Assembly: GCA_024362935.1 (NCBI GenBank)
Contig: JANCRA010000032.1
Location: 5,135,001-5,199,000 of the forward strand
DNA from: Setophaga petechia
Lineage: Eukaryota > Chordata > Aves > Passeriformes > Parulidae
DNA length: 64,000 nt
Reading direction: 5' to 3'
Shown: one piece after another, positions 51,177-61,399 of the stretch
Layout of the letters: every line of letters begins with the position of its first letter
Position numbering within the stretch: position 1 is the first letter of the stretch
Program-made: the position numbers and the translations under genes
Notes under the pieces: generated by a model
Databases searched by the model: none
Seen by the model: the letters and a program-made list of their open reading frames with translations, nothing else
Told to the model about the DNA's origin: nothing

Positions 51177-51350
51177 TTATTTTCCCTTTTTCTCAACTTT
51201 CCCAGTAAGGTTTTCCCACTTCCTGTATTGTCCTTCCCTATATTGCATTCTTCCCTCTCTTTCTCATATTCTTCCTTTTCCTCTGTTCTTCTGTCTGTCT
51301 TTCATTCCTTGTGCCCTTTATTTGAATTCTCTCACTCCTTTCTTCCCTGT
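51177..51350. repeat. Pyrimidine-rich low-complexity tract
   Basis: More than 170 bases dominated by C and T (CCTTCCC, TTCCCTCTCTTTC, TTCTTCC and similar). It produces Ser/Phe/Leu-rich spurious frames on the + strand. Confidence 0.75.
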
Positions 51351-51879
51351 ACTGCATGCCAAATTCTCCATCCTTACCGTAATTTCTGTTCATACTCATT
51401 CACAACCTACAGTTTGAGATTTCTTCTGGCTGCATTTCCTTCCACTGGTCACTCCATTGTGATTTATTCCCATTCACTCAAGTCCCAAAGTGACTTGACC
51501 CTGCAGCCATAGCTGGGATTAGTGCCCTGAGGTTCAGATTTATGGAGTCTAGTACTGTCTGAAAAAGTTTTCTGCAATCTGGGAAGCGGACTCTGTCTGG
51601 GACATCAGATGAATTGATTTTGGGACTGCCTGAGCCAGGAATTTTGATGGTAGGCAGCAATTGCAAACAAGAGCTCAGCAATGCTCTTCCCAATGTTGGT
51701 ATTCTCACTCACAAATTCTGTCATGCCTTCTAACAAAAACTGCTGATCTAGGAAAATATGCTCTTGGAGTAAAATTTGTGCTGTCTTTCTCCTTTCCCTG
51801 AAGCCAGGGACACAGTTTTCTTTCTTTTACCTCAGGAAAGATGCCATTAACAAAGGTAAAGGACAATATAAAGGGTATC

Positions 51880-51976
51880 CAGGAAGAGAAGTAAAGGGAG
51901 CAGGAAATAGTCGCATCAGGAAGAAGCAAGTCAAAGAGAGAGGGAGAGGAGGGACAGAGAGATAGAGTGAGAGAGC
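51880..51976. repeat. Purine-rich (GA) low-complexity tract
   Basis: GA-rich sequence with GAGAGAGGGAGAGGAGGGACAG and GAGAGAG runs. It lies about 0.6 kb after the pyrimidine tract, so the two could pair as opposite strands, but the match is only compositional. Confidence 0.7.
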
Positions 51977-51999
51977 TGATAATATCTCCACACAACAGT

Positions 52000-54077
52000 T
52001 GTAAGTGTCACCAAATCTCATGGAGACACACTTAGCTCCCCATAATGAAAGCAGCTTGCATTGCATGGGTGCCAGCCACACAAATGCTGGAAATTGCTTC
52101 CCTTTGGCCATCGTGTGCTTGCACTTTGCAGGGGGAATGAGAGAGCTTGGGGCTGTTCCAGACCAGCCATGGCTTCCAAGGGCCTCCTTTCCATGCATCC
52201 TACTGCTGGCAGAACTGTGAGCACGAAGAAATTTTCAGGGGTGCGTTAAAGGTTCATTTAGACATACACACGTGTGTACATGTACATGCACTTGCACGTT
52301 TTCCTCATCACTGTTTGCACAGGCAAGATATTTCAGTTTAAAAATGAGAAGGGAATGGAAAGACCGCAACAAGTAAATCACATAATTGTCCCAAGCCCAT
52401 ACATTCAGGAAGGCAGATTTACAACAAAGAGCAGACTTACTACAAAGAAATGGATCACATTTTTGTTAAATGAGTTACTGCAAGTAATAGAAGTCATTGA
52501 TTTATACCTGTATCATCCTGTCTTCGAAGAAGTCTCTTGATAGACATTTTAGATCAGCCGTCCTGAATATCTTACGTATGTTCATACGAGTAGCTATTTT
52601 ACCCACAATTGGGTGTCATTTGAAAATTCTGTATTTTTGAAAATCTGTTATCTTCTCAATTGACCTGCTTCACAGTCGTCATCAACTCAAGGAGATGCTT
52701 GAAAGTTAACAACTTTTTATTCTTTTATGATCATACAATTCTGAATTTGGGAGGTGCAAGACAGGTGCAAATTATTGCTTTCTTGCAGCTCTTATGGGGT
52801 GACCAAAGTCTTCAATAGGTTGCCTTGCATGGTACAGTGTTTCAGAACACATTTGCATCCAAACAAGAGTAATTGCCCATGCTACTCATAAGGGGTTCTC
52901 TGTTCACACTACTCACCAAATGGTTTTGGGGTAATTCACAATGACCTTTTAAATATTTTTTTTAAGGAAAAAATGTCAAAAAACTACAGAATTTACTGCT
53001 GCTCAGCCTGAAAGAAAGCTGTTTCTCAGAATGGGGAACTAGGGGAAGATGTTTTCACTCAGCTGGAAGTTTTATGGGGCAGATTTCATCCATAATCCAG
53101 AATTAAATGTCAGGTCCCTTGAGATCTTGAAACTCAATGAATGTTCAGCCCCAGAAATCAGGTGATGAACCAGAACTTCAGACTCTCAGATACCAAACAC
53201 TTTGTGCTTCAGAGAGATTTGGTTTGGTTTTATGTTTACTCCATTTCTTTTTCTTTTTTCCTTAATTTTGATGGATGATGTTTTGTTCTGCAGTGAGTTT
53301 TAATGTGTGTAGCTGTGGAACATTTTCAATTGTCGCAAACAACAACAACAAAAAGCAATATTTCAATATTTCTCAAGAAAAGGCTTCAAAGGTTTCAGAT
53401 CTTTTTAAAATGTTTCTGCTTTATTTTGACGTGGCATAAAAGTTTTGTATGCAGTCTCGCATCCGCTATTGTGACAGCTGTATTTAATGAGTGCAAAATG
53501 ATCAGAAAAACATCCTTTTCTGTGGGTTGCCATTGCCAGCAGATGACAGGAGAGAGGCAGTACTGTAATAACAGAAGCGATGAAGTAGTTCATATTACTA
53601 CTGATGAGGTATTTCTAGCTCAAACGCCTAGGTACGCCTTTTGAAAATAATGCCTTGGTCACATTACCTGATGGTTTCATCAGATTTTGTTTCCAAGTGC
53701 ATTTTGAAGTAAAATTGTGCATTCTTAGCCTAAGGTCATGAAGTGGTTGGTTGCGACATATTATTTGGGCATAGCAAAGTCAGTTTCTGTAAGATGAAGA
53801 GGGAAAGGTCCTAGTCTTGTCTATAAATACCGGCCTTTTCATCAAACTAATGCTAAGCATGAAATGCGGATCCACAGATATGCTAGAAATGAAACATTGC
53901 ACAATACGTTTGATTTCTATTTTATATGCATATTTATTATCAGACTATTTTAGTCCAAATTGGAGAGAGTATAAAAATAAATCTAAATTGATTTGAAAGG
54001 CAGGGTATTTCTTTTTTCAAAGCTTCGTTGTTCCTGACTTCCTCTGGTGACTGTTAGCTTATCATTCCTTTGTACAG
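52000..54077. other. Presumed intron with a possible conserved element
   Basis: No gene is supportable. The part at about 53400-53645 has CpG-containing unique sequence (GACGTGGCATAA, TCTCGCATCCGC) and resembles conserved non-coding DNA by texture. A good polypyrimidine and CAG acceptor-like site (TATCATTCCTTTGTACAG) closes the interval directly before the P-domain exon. Confidence 0.35.
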
Positions 54078-54239
54078 GAGATCTAAGTATTTCATTCTCT
54101 CTTGTGTCTCCATATGGTAGCATTTCGCAGATAGTCTTCCTTTGGTTGCAAGATGACAGTGAGAATGGATTGTCAAACTGGACCACTACGACAATTTACT
54201 CTGAGGGAGAAAATCCTGTGGGTGTTTAGAAGCTTTACT
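54078..54239 (+). pseudogene. Proprotein-convertase-like exon: P-domain core (nonsense mutation)
   Basis: After an acceptor-like CCTTTGTACAG, the frame with GAT at 54080 reads GDLSISFSLVSPYGS, later NGLSNW and YSEGENPVGV, then a TAG at 54227-54229. In kexin/furin/PCSK proteases the P domain reads Arg-Arg-Gly-Asp-Leu..(L)xSPxGT, then (D/N)G(F)xxW and (G/D)E(N/D)PxGxW. Order and spacing agree except for two extra residues before LVSP. The stop falls exactly on the conserved Trp of GxW, a change explained by one base (TGG to TAG). The block ends in TACT followed by a perfect donor GTAAGT (54240). The 5' codon is split as G|GA, fitting an exon that starts inside Gly-Asp-Leu. The P domain stabilises and regulates the catalytic domain. 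GENPVG is closest to the PCSK1 pattern and LVSP to furin. It is in the same orientation as, and 12.5 kb after, the catalytic-end exon, so both probably belong to one decayed gene. Confidence 0.75.
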
Positions 54240-54547
54240 GTAAGTTATATTTGATTAACTTATCCTACTACTGACAAATAATTAGGTCAGCAATTAATTT
54301 CAAAATGCAAATGTGCTACAAGCCTTCGTATTTTAAGAAATTCCCTTTGTCTTTAGTTTCTACTTGTGTTAAAGTCTTAATGGATTTAGCTGAATGAAGA
54401 AACAAAATTATGTTTTCTAATGCTTTATTTACTTGGTTGAGTTGGACTTTTTCGGCAAATATTGACAACAAATGTTTGTTCAGAAATGATCATGTGGAAT
54501 GGAATTTAATGGAGTAAGAAAACAGAAGATTAATTATGAACCACACA

Positions 54548-54580
54548 TTAAAAAAAATATATATATATATATAATATATT
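54548..54580. repeat. A-run and (TA)n short microsatellite
   Basis: AAAAAAA is followed by about ten TA units with one break (ATAATATATT). Confidence 0.85.
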
Positions 54581-55729
54581 TTCAGACTTCTGTTGCAAAA
54601 TATTTATCTACCTTCATGAAATAGGAACAGAAAGACATACCAGAAGGTCAGGAGGAGATAATTTTGGCAAAATCATTAGTACCTGCTTAAGCAGTCTAGG
54701 AAACCAGGGTATATCAGAAAAAAACCCCATACCTAACATTGATACAAGTGTGTCTCAAGGAAACTTTTCTACCAGCCTATCTCAGGGACTTTATTATTAA
54801 ACAAACAAAGATTAAAGGCTCAACCCTTCCCAAGAGAAGCTCAAGGGAGTTTTCTGTTAACTTTAAGGGAGTGAGGCACCTGAGTCTATGTTTTCTGTGA
54901 TTAAAATCATGCAATTTTTTAAAAATATTCAAAATATGCTGCTGCAAACAAAACTAACCAGCTATCCTGATGTAAAATCTGAATGAATTTACATAGGTGG
55001 CAGAATTATATTAGAATTTTCTATGAGTTATTTTGCTCAAATGTGTCAAGTCAAAAAGGAGAACAATTGCTCAAAAATTTGGTGAGAGCTTTTCACAGAA
55101 TTTTTACTGACCTGAAAATGAAAAAAATTTTTTGCTGAATGATGCAAGCCACTTTGGAAGAAATAATGGTTAAAAAAAAGGTCAAGTTTTTTGCTTTCTG
55201 GGCTTTTTTGGTTTAAAATGTTGCTTTCATATCACATTCGCTTAAATTAGTAATGGAAATAATTACATGAGGAAAAAAAATAGAAAATAAGATAAAACTA
55301 AACATTGAAATTTTTAGGGGGTTTTCATATTGGAAGGAAAAGAGAGAGAGAAAGAGAAAAATTGCATGGGATCAAATGTGACTCATGTACACAGAAAAAT
55401 CTTGGATTCCATTCTCCTCCGAAAGATAACATCCAGGACCCTCTTTCCCTCTTAAGCAGCTCCTGAAGAACTTTGAAGGTTCCACTTGGTAGGAACAGGC
55501 AACACAAGACTGGAGCTTGATTTTGAATGAGGGAGAATCTCTCTTTTTCTTCCCCCAGAGTTGTGGGAAAGAAAATCAGAAGCATATCTGGGTGCCAGAG
55601 GGCTGAGCTGCTGGGAGCTGAGCAGACAGAAGCTTTCTTGTAAGATAAGGCAGTGATCGTGCTGCTCAGCTGCACGCTGGCAGGGACCCCATTAAAAAAT
55701 CACTTTTCAAAAAAGATACAGCTGCCTTC

Positions 55730-56085
55730 AAAAGTGTCCAAAGGAGAGAAATGGGAATGATCAGAAATTTGGGAAATGTCACCTACAAAGAAATCTGAAC
55801 TGGGGTGATTTCATCTGGAAAAGAAAATGAGTGGACATGAAATCCAAGGACTGCAAATGTTAAAAGCCTTCTGGGAAGAGGCAGGGAAGAGTTTGTATTT
55901 CAGGACTAGCCAGATGACAGAAAGTGACAGTACTACACTGAAACAAAGTAAAGTCAGGTCAAATGCTGGCAAAAATTTTCTAAGAGTGAAGACATTGAAG
56001 CTGTGGAAATTATTGTTTGTGGAGGGTCTAGGGTCTCCCCCACTGAAGACCTTTGAGAATAGGCTGCGCAAGATACTTTCCAAAA
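55730..56085 (+). mobile_element. CR1-type LINE 3' fragment, old
   Basis: The block opens with AAAAGTGTCCAAAGGAGAG, then GGAATGATCAGAAATTTGGG. Further on come GGGGTGATTTCATCTGGAAA, CTGGCAAAAATTTTCTAAGAG, TTGAAGCTGTGGAAAT and finally CTGAAGACCTTTGAGAATAGGC. This is the order of the reverse-transcriptase C-terminal coding region of CR1 elements on the + strand. The surviving 88-codon frame at 55827-56093 is a remnant of that ORF and not a host gene. The element is 5'-truncated, has lost its 3' tail, and is strongly diverged. Confidence 0.7.
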
Positions 56086-56191
56086 TAATGTGAATATAGT
56101 TTTTAGCTGACAGCAATTCCTTAGCAGTTATTACATTGATATTTTAATTTATTTTAAGAAGCTGATGGAACTCTTGCTTTTGTGGTACCAT

Positions 56192-56254
56192 AAAAAAAAC
56201 AAACAAACAAACAAACAAAAAAAAAAAAAAACAAAACAAAAAAACCCCAAAACC
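56192..56254. repeat. (AAAC)n and poly-A tract
   Basis: Several AAAC units are followed by a run of about 15 A and AACAAAAC, ending in AAAAAACCCCAAAACC. It begins about 100 bp after the CR1 fragment, so it is not clearly that element's tail. Confidence 0.85.
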
Positions 56255-56409
56255 TTTGAAATTAATCTAGGGCAAAAAACACACTATAAATGCCCAGTAC
56301 AGTTGCCATTATGAGTGAGAGGAATTGCGGATGGGACTTATCTGCTGAAACAGGATGGATAGAATGATCTGCATGACCAAAGGTGAGCTCATTCACATAA
56401 CATAACAGA

Positions 56410-56567
56410 ACAAAATTTTAAATTAAAAAAAATTTAAAATAATAAAATTAAAATTAAAATAATAAAAATAAAATAAAATAAAAATTAAAATAAAATAAAA
56501 ATAAACATAAAATAAAAATAAAAGTAAAAATAGAAATAAAAATAAAAATAAAAATTAAAAAAAAAAT
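56410..56567. repeat. (AAAAT)n / (AAATA)n A-rich microsatellite
   Basis: About 160 bases built almost only of A and T, with repeating ATAAAA, TTAAA and AAATA units. The complement reads as alternating Phe-Tyr codons, explaining the odd FYFYFY frame on the minus strand. Confidence 0.9.
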
Positions 56568-56862
56568 GTAGAATCTGTACTGAATTAGATGGCTGAAGTA
56601 CTATAAAATAAAGCAAGTCAATATGACATAACTTTATCATTACAATTGGAGTATATGCAACAGATTTCAGAAGCAGAGTCTCTATGACTGTGACCAAACA
56701 GAGAGTACAAATCAAAGAAATCCCAAACTGTCTTCCAATATCAATAACAACTTGATATAATAGCACTTTGCCAAAACCACACAGACTACAACCTGTATAA
56801 TGCAAATCTGAATGAGAATATTATTTATTTCAGGTAGTATCTGTATATTTGATGAAAAAATA

Positions 56863-56968
56863 TCATAGAACCACAGAATCACAGAATATACTGAGTCGAA
56901 AGGGACCCACAATGACCATTGAGTCCAGCTCCTGTCCCTGTTTAATACCATCCCCAAGAGTCACACCT
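56863..56968 (-). mobile_element. CR1 LINE 3' end, avian type, 5'-truncated
   Basis: On the + strand the copy begins with TCATAGAACCACAGAATCACAGAAT, the complement of the CR1 3' terminal repeat (ATTCTATGR units). It continues with GAGTCGAAAGGGACCCACA, GACCATTGAGTCCAGCTCC and CATCCCCAAGAGTCACACC. This is the well-known CR1 3' UTR of birds read backwards, so the element lies on the minus strand and is truncated after about 105 bp. It is the least diverged CR1 in the window and the best single marker that this DNA is avian. The wording of the 3' end resembles recent neoavian or passerine copies, but that is an inference. Confidence 0.85.
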
Positions 56969-59900
56969 GTATAACATTTACTTCCCTCTTAATTACAAAA
57001 AGAGCAAACAAACATATCATTTAAAACATAATTTTTTCAAATCAGAATGATCTCTGGAGTCGCCTGCATAAGGGTTAAAGTATGTAACAAGGTAAAAAGA
57101 ATTTTGAAATTTTGTCCCACTCTAAAATTAGGACTTTTCACATCATTTCATTAACACATTTGTATCTGTTTAAATTGAAGCATCCACACACTAACTATCC
57201 TAGCCTCTTACAAAAGCCTTCTTCTGGCTTCCCTTCCCTTGGCTGCTGGTATGTTAGTGCATTCTCTTTGTCTCAGAAAGGGAGTGGCACATCCCACCTC
57301 ACATGGTCTGTCTTTCTCTCTGTCATCCTTGGGAAAGAAGAGATTTTCCTTATCCTGTAAAATGTTGTCTGAGGATTTCCTTGTGGGGATCAGAGGGGCA
57401 TTTCCCTTGGGATTGCCAGGCAATGGCTGAGGCCTGATGAGTATTTGTTTCTCCTGTCATCCATTCTGAGGGGCATAATCCCAAGGAAATCAGTGGGGAG
57501 TTTTAATATCGCCTTTGAAGGCCAGCTACGCCTAAGAACATAAAGGTGATTAAGAAATTATTCTACTGAAGCTTTCCCAACAATCTGGGGTTGGCATTTT
57601 TTGAAAAATAAACCAAAATAAAAATGTCTTCCTTTGTTTTTCATGAATATCAGATGACAAATCTTAGCCCTTTCTTATAGCCTAAACCACATTTGGCACA
57701 CAACTGAAAACACAGGTTCCAACCTCAGGTAAACTTATTATGCTAAATCCTCCCAGTGGTGTCATTTGGATCCCAAGCATAGTTTTGAAGTTGGCCTGAT
57801 TCTTTTCTTATGTGGTTTCAACTCCAGTAAGGCTTGTTCATGTATATGGGAATAGTGGTACAACTATCTCTTTTAAATGAGTGAAATTCACAAGATCTAC
57901 CACAAAATGCAAAGTTTAACTTTATGAAATCTTTACAGAAACATCTTATCTAACATTCTACTTAGATAAAGTTTTCCTTTTGTAACATAGTATGCATATT
58001 ATGGCTTTATAAAAGCCTCTTTTTTTATAACAAGGTACAGTCAGACTCTAGACTGCCTGGTGCCATCTCAGAGCATGTATCCCCTCTGCACCCCACAGCT
58101 GCCCTACAATCTCTCCTTGAGTGTGTCCCATCTGCTTGGGCCCTGGACATTTGGCATCCCTTTGTTTCAGGGGCTGAATCTCCAAACCAAGGAAGCAGAT
58201 AGAGACTCCAAAGGACCCACTGGCTTTCAGATCATGCTCTCAGCAGAGTGAGGATTTTATTGCTCTTGAAAATCCTCTTCAGCACTCTACAATCCCCACT
58301 TCAAGTGTCATAACCACTTGCTGGCATCAACATCCTCTAACAGCTACCACAGAAGATATTGAAGGGCAACTGAAAGAAGAAAGCTACCTTAACCCAGATG
58401 GCACACTTTAATTTTTTGAGAAATAGTACAACCACACACAAGAGCCAACCAGCATGGGAAAAAAGTAGGGAAACAGAGGGGAATTAATTACCTGGAAATC
58501 ACACACTGGTCTGGGAATGCAGGTGAGGGGAGAAGCTTTCTTTTCCTCAGAAAACACATATTTCAGTATCTTCATCCTCATAAGAAAAAAACAAGTATGA
58601 AACCTTGAGAGTGATTACCTGTGCTGCTCTCTTCCTTACCACCCTAGTCAGCCACCCATGACAACAGAGCCAGTTAGAGAGTCCCAGCCGGCAAAAGGAT
58701 TAAAAAAGAAAAAAGTAAAGTGGAAAAATGCCTCAGGCCCCACACATGTGACTTCACAGCAAAACCTAGAGCCAGCCCTGAGGGGTCTGGTACAGAGAGT
58801 GAAGTAATGTGACTGTGATTAGGATGTGTGGAAATTAGAAACCCTCTTGTTTTAAGAAGGCAGGTTATCTACCAAGCCTGCTCTACACTTCTTTCAACTG
58901 AAATGTGGTGAACAAAGGCTGTCTGTACGAGATGCTGTATTTTTCTACTGAGCCTATGTCACTTAGAGCTTTTTATGCTAGACTCGTTTTAAAAACTTCA
59001 ATTTAAAGCAACATGAAAGGTCCTTAAACAGTAAATAGCATATTATATCAAAAACAAATAGATTAAAAAGTGAACAACCATAGCCAGTATATCTCTTTCC
59101 AGAGGAGTTTCACTTTCCACACTAACTAAAACTCTAAGACTGGCAGATCTGGGCCAGAGGTTTGTAATGGGCCTTTTACTTTTTTTTTTCCTCCCTCTCC
59201 AGAGATAAATAATCAGTTTTAGAGAACTGATAAAAAGAGACAAGAATGAAAAGTGAGTCTGACACATTTATGAGAAGGATTTTTCATCTGTTTCTTAAAT
59301 ACAGCACCTTTATTTCAGATTGTATTAAAAAAAGAGATGGGAGAACCAACCAATTTATGTTGTGCTGCAGCAGTGAATACATATGAATGTACAGAAAATA
59401 GCATGGAAGAGACAGAAAATTCACCCAAAAGTTTCTGACAAGTTGAAAAAAGTTATGTTATCATTCAAGAATCATTTATTTGAAAAAGAAAAATAAAAAA
59501 CAGAACACATGACTAAAGGCAGCAGAGAACAAAAACACATTGTTTCCAGACAAATCCCCATCAAAGACATGTGACTCAGGAGTCTGAAGTCAAAATATCT
59601 TCGTATTTTAAATTTCCATGAGCACTTTCAAGAAAAGCTGCAGTTCTGCTAAAGGATTTGCTGCACACTTTTCATTACTGATTGATAGTAAGAAGTGGCA
59701 TTAGCAGTATTTTTCCCCCATCGTTCCTCTGAAGCTAATGGAGTCGAGGATTCGTTACTTGATCTAATGGCAATAGCTTTCCAATAGACATGCACAGAAT
59801 CATTGATTAGTTTGTCCTCTTCTTGTTTGCCTTGGAACACTGTTCAATTTACACCAATTAAAGAATGCTTGGTTTGTGTATTGAAGAATAATTAAGGGAT

Positions 59901-61003
59901 GGAATTCCCTATAGGCTACTAAAAATGACATCTGACTAGAATGGTGATTACAGCATGAAGACAGCATTAGTATTTAAATAGTTTGACTGCTATATAAAAT
60001 CATTACAGCGCCTCACCATGAAAAAGAGCATTAGTTAATTTTGCCTATAACAAAATTAGTTGTATGTATTTGCCTGGTCACTTTAAGTAAATTTGACAAG
60101 GCTAATTTTAAAGCAAGCGATCCAGGTTTGGTGGAAGGAGCAGATAGAGCACCGTTTAAAGCAATCATCTTGATAGATATATATATAATCTTCAACCAAA
60201 AATACACACAAATGAGTAACAGGAGCTTTGTCAGAGATGCTCAAATCAAACGTAAACATTAAAAACACATCGGTTGCTAAAACTGAAAATCCAAGGGTAA
60301 CTGACATGTTAATTATACAACAATCAAGGTTTCACAAACCGTAAACACACAAGAAATCCTTATTTGTCTGCCACTGTGGTTGTCAAACCTTTGCTACCCT
60401 TTCTAGAACTGCATGGTAGAAAGAACCATGAGAAGCAAACAGGAACCGTGGAAGGAGTCACCCTTACTAGAAGGACTTCCCTGTGAAATATCCCAAATTA
60501 TTAAAGATATTGGAGTGGCCTAGCCCATCTATATAATGCCTCGTAGACAAGCTTGGGGTTTTTTTTGGATTACAAGGTGGAGGTGAGGTTCATTCCTGAA
60601 AATACTGCTGAGGAAAGAGGGCTTTTTATCCTCTGTTTAAATTTCTCCATGCATATTAAATTCTATCTTCTAGCCTTAGATTATAGTTTCTACAGCAATG
60701 ATCTATCCAAAATGTGACAGTAGCATTACCATAACATAAACTGCTTGGGGCCAGTCCTGAAGCATATTTACATTTCCATAGTCTACTTAAATATAGTGTG
60801 TTTGTTTTACTAAACTTAGATACTGTAGTATATTTTATACGGTCATCCGCCTGCCTCAAGACCTCATATTGCAGCTACTATCCTTCCTATGAGAATTTAT
60901 GCAGTTTCAATTGAAGGTTGTCAACACTCTCTTTAATTCAGCAAAGGGTTCTCTGTGAAGGAACATAAGACTTTTCCATTTAAGCCTCTAAGGGCATGTA
61001 GCC
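56969..61003. other. Gene-free unique DNA with a possible conserved element
   Basis: No gene or transposon was recognised. The part at about 59690-60190 is non-repetitive and carries many ATTA/TAATTA cores (AATAATTAAGG, ACCAATTAAAG, TAGTTAATTTTG) plus GCGCC. It looks like conserved non-coding DNA; see findings. Confidence 0.4.
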
Positions 61004-61078
61004 ATGCTTATTAGCATGTGTACATTGTGCAATGCTCAACTGTGTCAAAGATGCCCAAGCTCCCAAGCCCATGTTCCA

Positions 61079-61126
61079 AATGAGGTGATACATCTGAACA
61101 GCACAATGTACCTTTATTTACATGGC
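61079..61126 (+). pseudogene. Very tentative convertase P-domain end
   Basis: Within a chance-like 128-codon frame, 16 codons read NEVIHLNSTMYLYLHG. In PCSK1 and PCSK2 the P domain ends with a short segment in which a hydrophobic strand runs into Leu-(Tyr/His)-Gly-Thr. The NE word and the LxLHG word fit the pattern, but the Trp and Thr are missing, there is a two-residue insertion and no good acceptor precedes it. It lies on the right strand and downstream of the P-domain exon. I record it only as a candidate. Confidence 0.15.
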
Positions 61127-61399
61127 CCAGCACCTCTGGTCAATCTGCAGTGCCTCTTTGCAGATCAGATTAGTCTTTGGTTTCATGCTGTTCTTGTGAA
61201 CATGCCTGGTTCTACAAGTCATGAACGGATATGTTCACTGAGTTGTATTCCACTAGATGGATCTGCCCTAGAATTAGGTTTGGGACAGTACACTTCTTCA
61301 CATAGTACATCCACTGACTTTCCATGGGGTTTTGTTCCAACATTTAAAAAGTCTTCTGTTCTGGCTTTTGTTTTCATGTTGGACAAGTAGTTCTCGCTT

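Noticed and set aside
56485..56805. Minus-strand frame with alternating Phe-Tyr residues.
   Set aside because: Translation of the A-rich microsatellite at 56410-56567, not a protein.
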